The notes under the pieces: model-generated
What the model saw: only the letters and a program-made list of their open reading frames with translations
What the model was told of the DNA's origin: nothing
Database searches by the model: none
Made by a program: the position numbers and the translations under genes
Shown: positions 6,056 to 8,840 of the stretch, piece by piece
How positions within the stretch are numbered: the first letter of the stretch is position 1
Layout of the letters: every line of letters starts with the position of its first letter
Assembly: GCA_017555465.1 (NCBI GenBank)
Contig: JAFZGH010000052.1
Span: 1-8,840 of the forward strand
Length of the DNA: 8,840 bases
Direction: 5' to 3'
From: Akkermansia sp.
Lineage (GTDB): Bacteria > Verrucomicrobiota > Verrucomicrobiia > Verrucomicrobiales > Akkermansiaceae

Positions 6056-7149
6056 GTGCCCGCAGAGAAAGCCAGTTTTGTGTTTTTCGGCAGCGATGAA
6101 GGCGCTGCCGCCACCGCTGCAGCGGCCATGTATGCGCGCCTGGAGGAAGGCGGCGACGGCTGGGGCAACGAAACCATCGACGGCGCCGCCGCCACGGTGG
6201 ATGAAGCGCTGGATATCATCGGGCGCGCCATTTCCGGCCTGCAGATGATGAACATGTTCGGCGGGCGCAAGGTTATCTGGCTCAAGGGGGCGAACTTCAT
6301 GGCCGATACCCCGCAGGGTGCCCGCAGCGAGGCAGTGCAGCAGGCGCTGGAGGAACTCGTCGATGTGATGGCCAGCCTGCCGGAGGAGACTTTCTTTGTA
6401 CTCTCTGCAGCGGAGATGGACAAGCGCCGCTCCTTCTTCAAGAAGATGGGGAACGCGGCAGATGTAAAGGAATTTTCCAAGATTGATACCACCAAACCCG
6501 GTTGGGAGGGCGAGCTTTCGGCTATGGTGCTGCGCATGGCCAAGCCCCTGGGGCTGGGCTTTGATAATGCCGCGCTGGACTTGTTCATCCACCGCGTGAA
6601 TGAAAGCACACGCCAGATTTCCAATGAACTGGCCAAGCTGGATGTGTACCTGGGCCCGGAGCGCCGCACCGTGACGGCAGATGACGTGGAGCTTATGGTG
6701 GCGGTGTCGCGCAACAGTGTGGTGTTCGAAATTTCCCGCGCTATCGAGAACGGTAACTCGCGCCTGGCCGTGCGCCTGGTCAACGAGCAGCTGGAGCATG
6801 GCGAACAGGGGGTCTCCATCATGCGTGCGGCCATTGTGCCCACGGTGCGCCAGCGTTTCTGCGCCCGTTTGCTTATCGATACCTACAAGCCTGATACCGG
6901 CAACTACCGCGCGTTTGATGCCGCGCTCAACCGCCTGCCCGCAGAGGGGCGCAAGCTGCTGCCCCTCAAGAAGGACGGCACACCGAATACCTATGGCCTG
7001 TTCAATGCCGCCCGCACCGTGGGCAAGCTGAGCCTCCGCAAGGCGCGGCGTGACCTGCAGGCCTGTGCTGCTGCAGATAAAGCGCTGGTTTCCAGTGGTC
7101 TGGATGCCCGCGATATTCTGCATAAACTCATTATCACGCTCACCACAGC

Positions 7150-7153
<4 letters not shown>
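6056..7153 (+). CDS. holA: DNA polymerase III subunit delta
   Basis: Delta is the clamp-loader subunit that opens the sliding clamp during replication. The 365-residue product has the family layout: an N-terminal AAA+-like domain without a functional P-loop (FVFFGSDEG at 8-16, FGGRKVIWLKGANF at 68-81), a middle helical lid, and a C-terminal collar domain. Hallmarks are NELAKLDVYLG (190-200), VTADDVELMVAVS (206-218) and FEISRAIENGN..AVRLVNEQLEHG (224-249). The start is uncertain. The frame is open from TTG 6026, but that codon overlaps the -35 box. GTG 6050 directly follows the -10 box, so GTG 6056 at the predicted +1 is preferred. Its stop overlaps the mnmG start as ATGA, which implies translational coupling. 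No Shine-Dalgarno sequence precedes the start. Length is slightly above the usual 330-350 residues. Confidence 0.93.

Positions 7154-8840
<1,687 letters not shown>

Overview
The window reads as ordinary chromosomal DNA from a GC-rich bacterium of the PVC group, most likely a Verrucomicrobiota member close to Akkermansia. This is an inference. It rests on the style of the Fhs, HolA and MnmG proteins as I remember those families, on a NahK-type sugar kinase of the sort used by mucin degraders, on small secreted proteins I do not recognise, and on the complete lack of Shine-Dalgarno sequences. No rRNA, tRNA, insertion sequence, phage gene or CRISPR array was seen, and no gene-free stretch exceeds about 200 bases.

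Layout. Bases 1-202 are a lower-GC leader with a REP-like pair of hairpins, a 12-bp palindrome and a sigma70-type promoter. They are followed by fhs (formate-tetrahydrofolate ligase, 203-1837, +), a strong intrinsic terminator, and a separately promoted exported thioredoxin-fold protein with a helical C-terminus (1954-2910, +). Facing it is a three-gene minus-strand unit, read from right to left: an unknown exported protein (5921-5088), a NahK-type N-acetylhexosamine kinase (5048-3903), and a second unknown exported protein (3902-2955). The kinase stop codon directly abuts the start codon of the last gene. A 134-bp divergent region (5922-6055) then carries back-to-back promoters. Rightward from it run holA (DNA polymerase III delta, 6056-7153) and mnmG (tRNA wobble-uridine modification, 7150 to beyond the window edge), which overlap by ATGA.

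Gene cooperation. Fhs charges formate onto tetrahydrofolate. MnmG consumes methylene-tetrahydrofolate or a related one-carbon donor, so both touch folate chemistry but lie in different transcription units. The kinase would phosphorylate GlcNAc or GalNAc released from host glycans. Its two exported neighbours may act at the cell surface or in the periplasm, but nothing in their sequences proves this.

Most interesting signal. All four transcription units have a recognisable -35/-10 pair with exactly 17 bp of spacing. In fhs and holA the start codon lies 7 and 6 nt after the -10 box, which predicts leaderless mRNAs. In the two exported-protein units it lies exactly 26 nt after the -10 box in both. 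None of the seven start codons has a Shine-Dalgarno sequence. I found no defence, mobile or otherwise exotic multi-gene system here.
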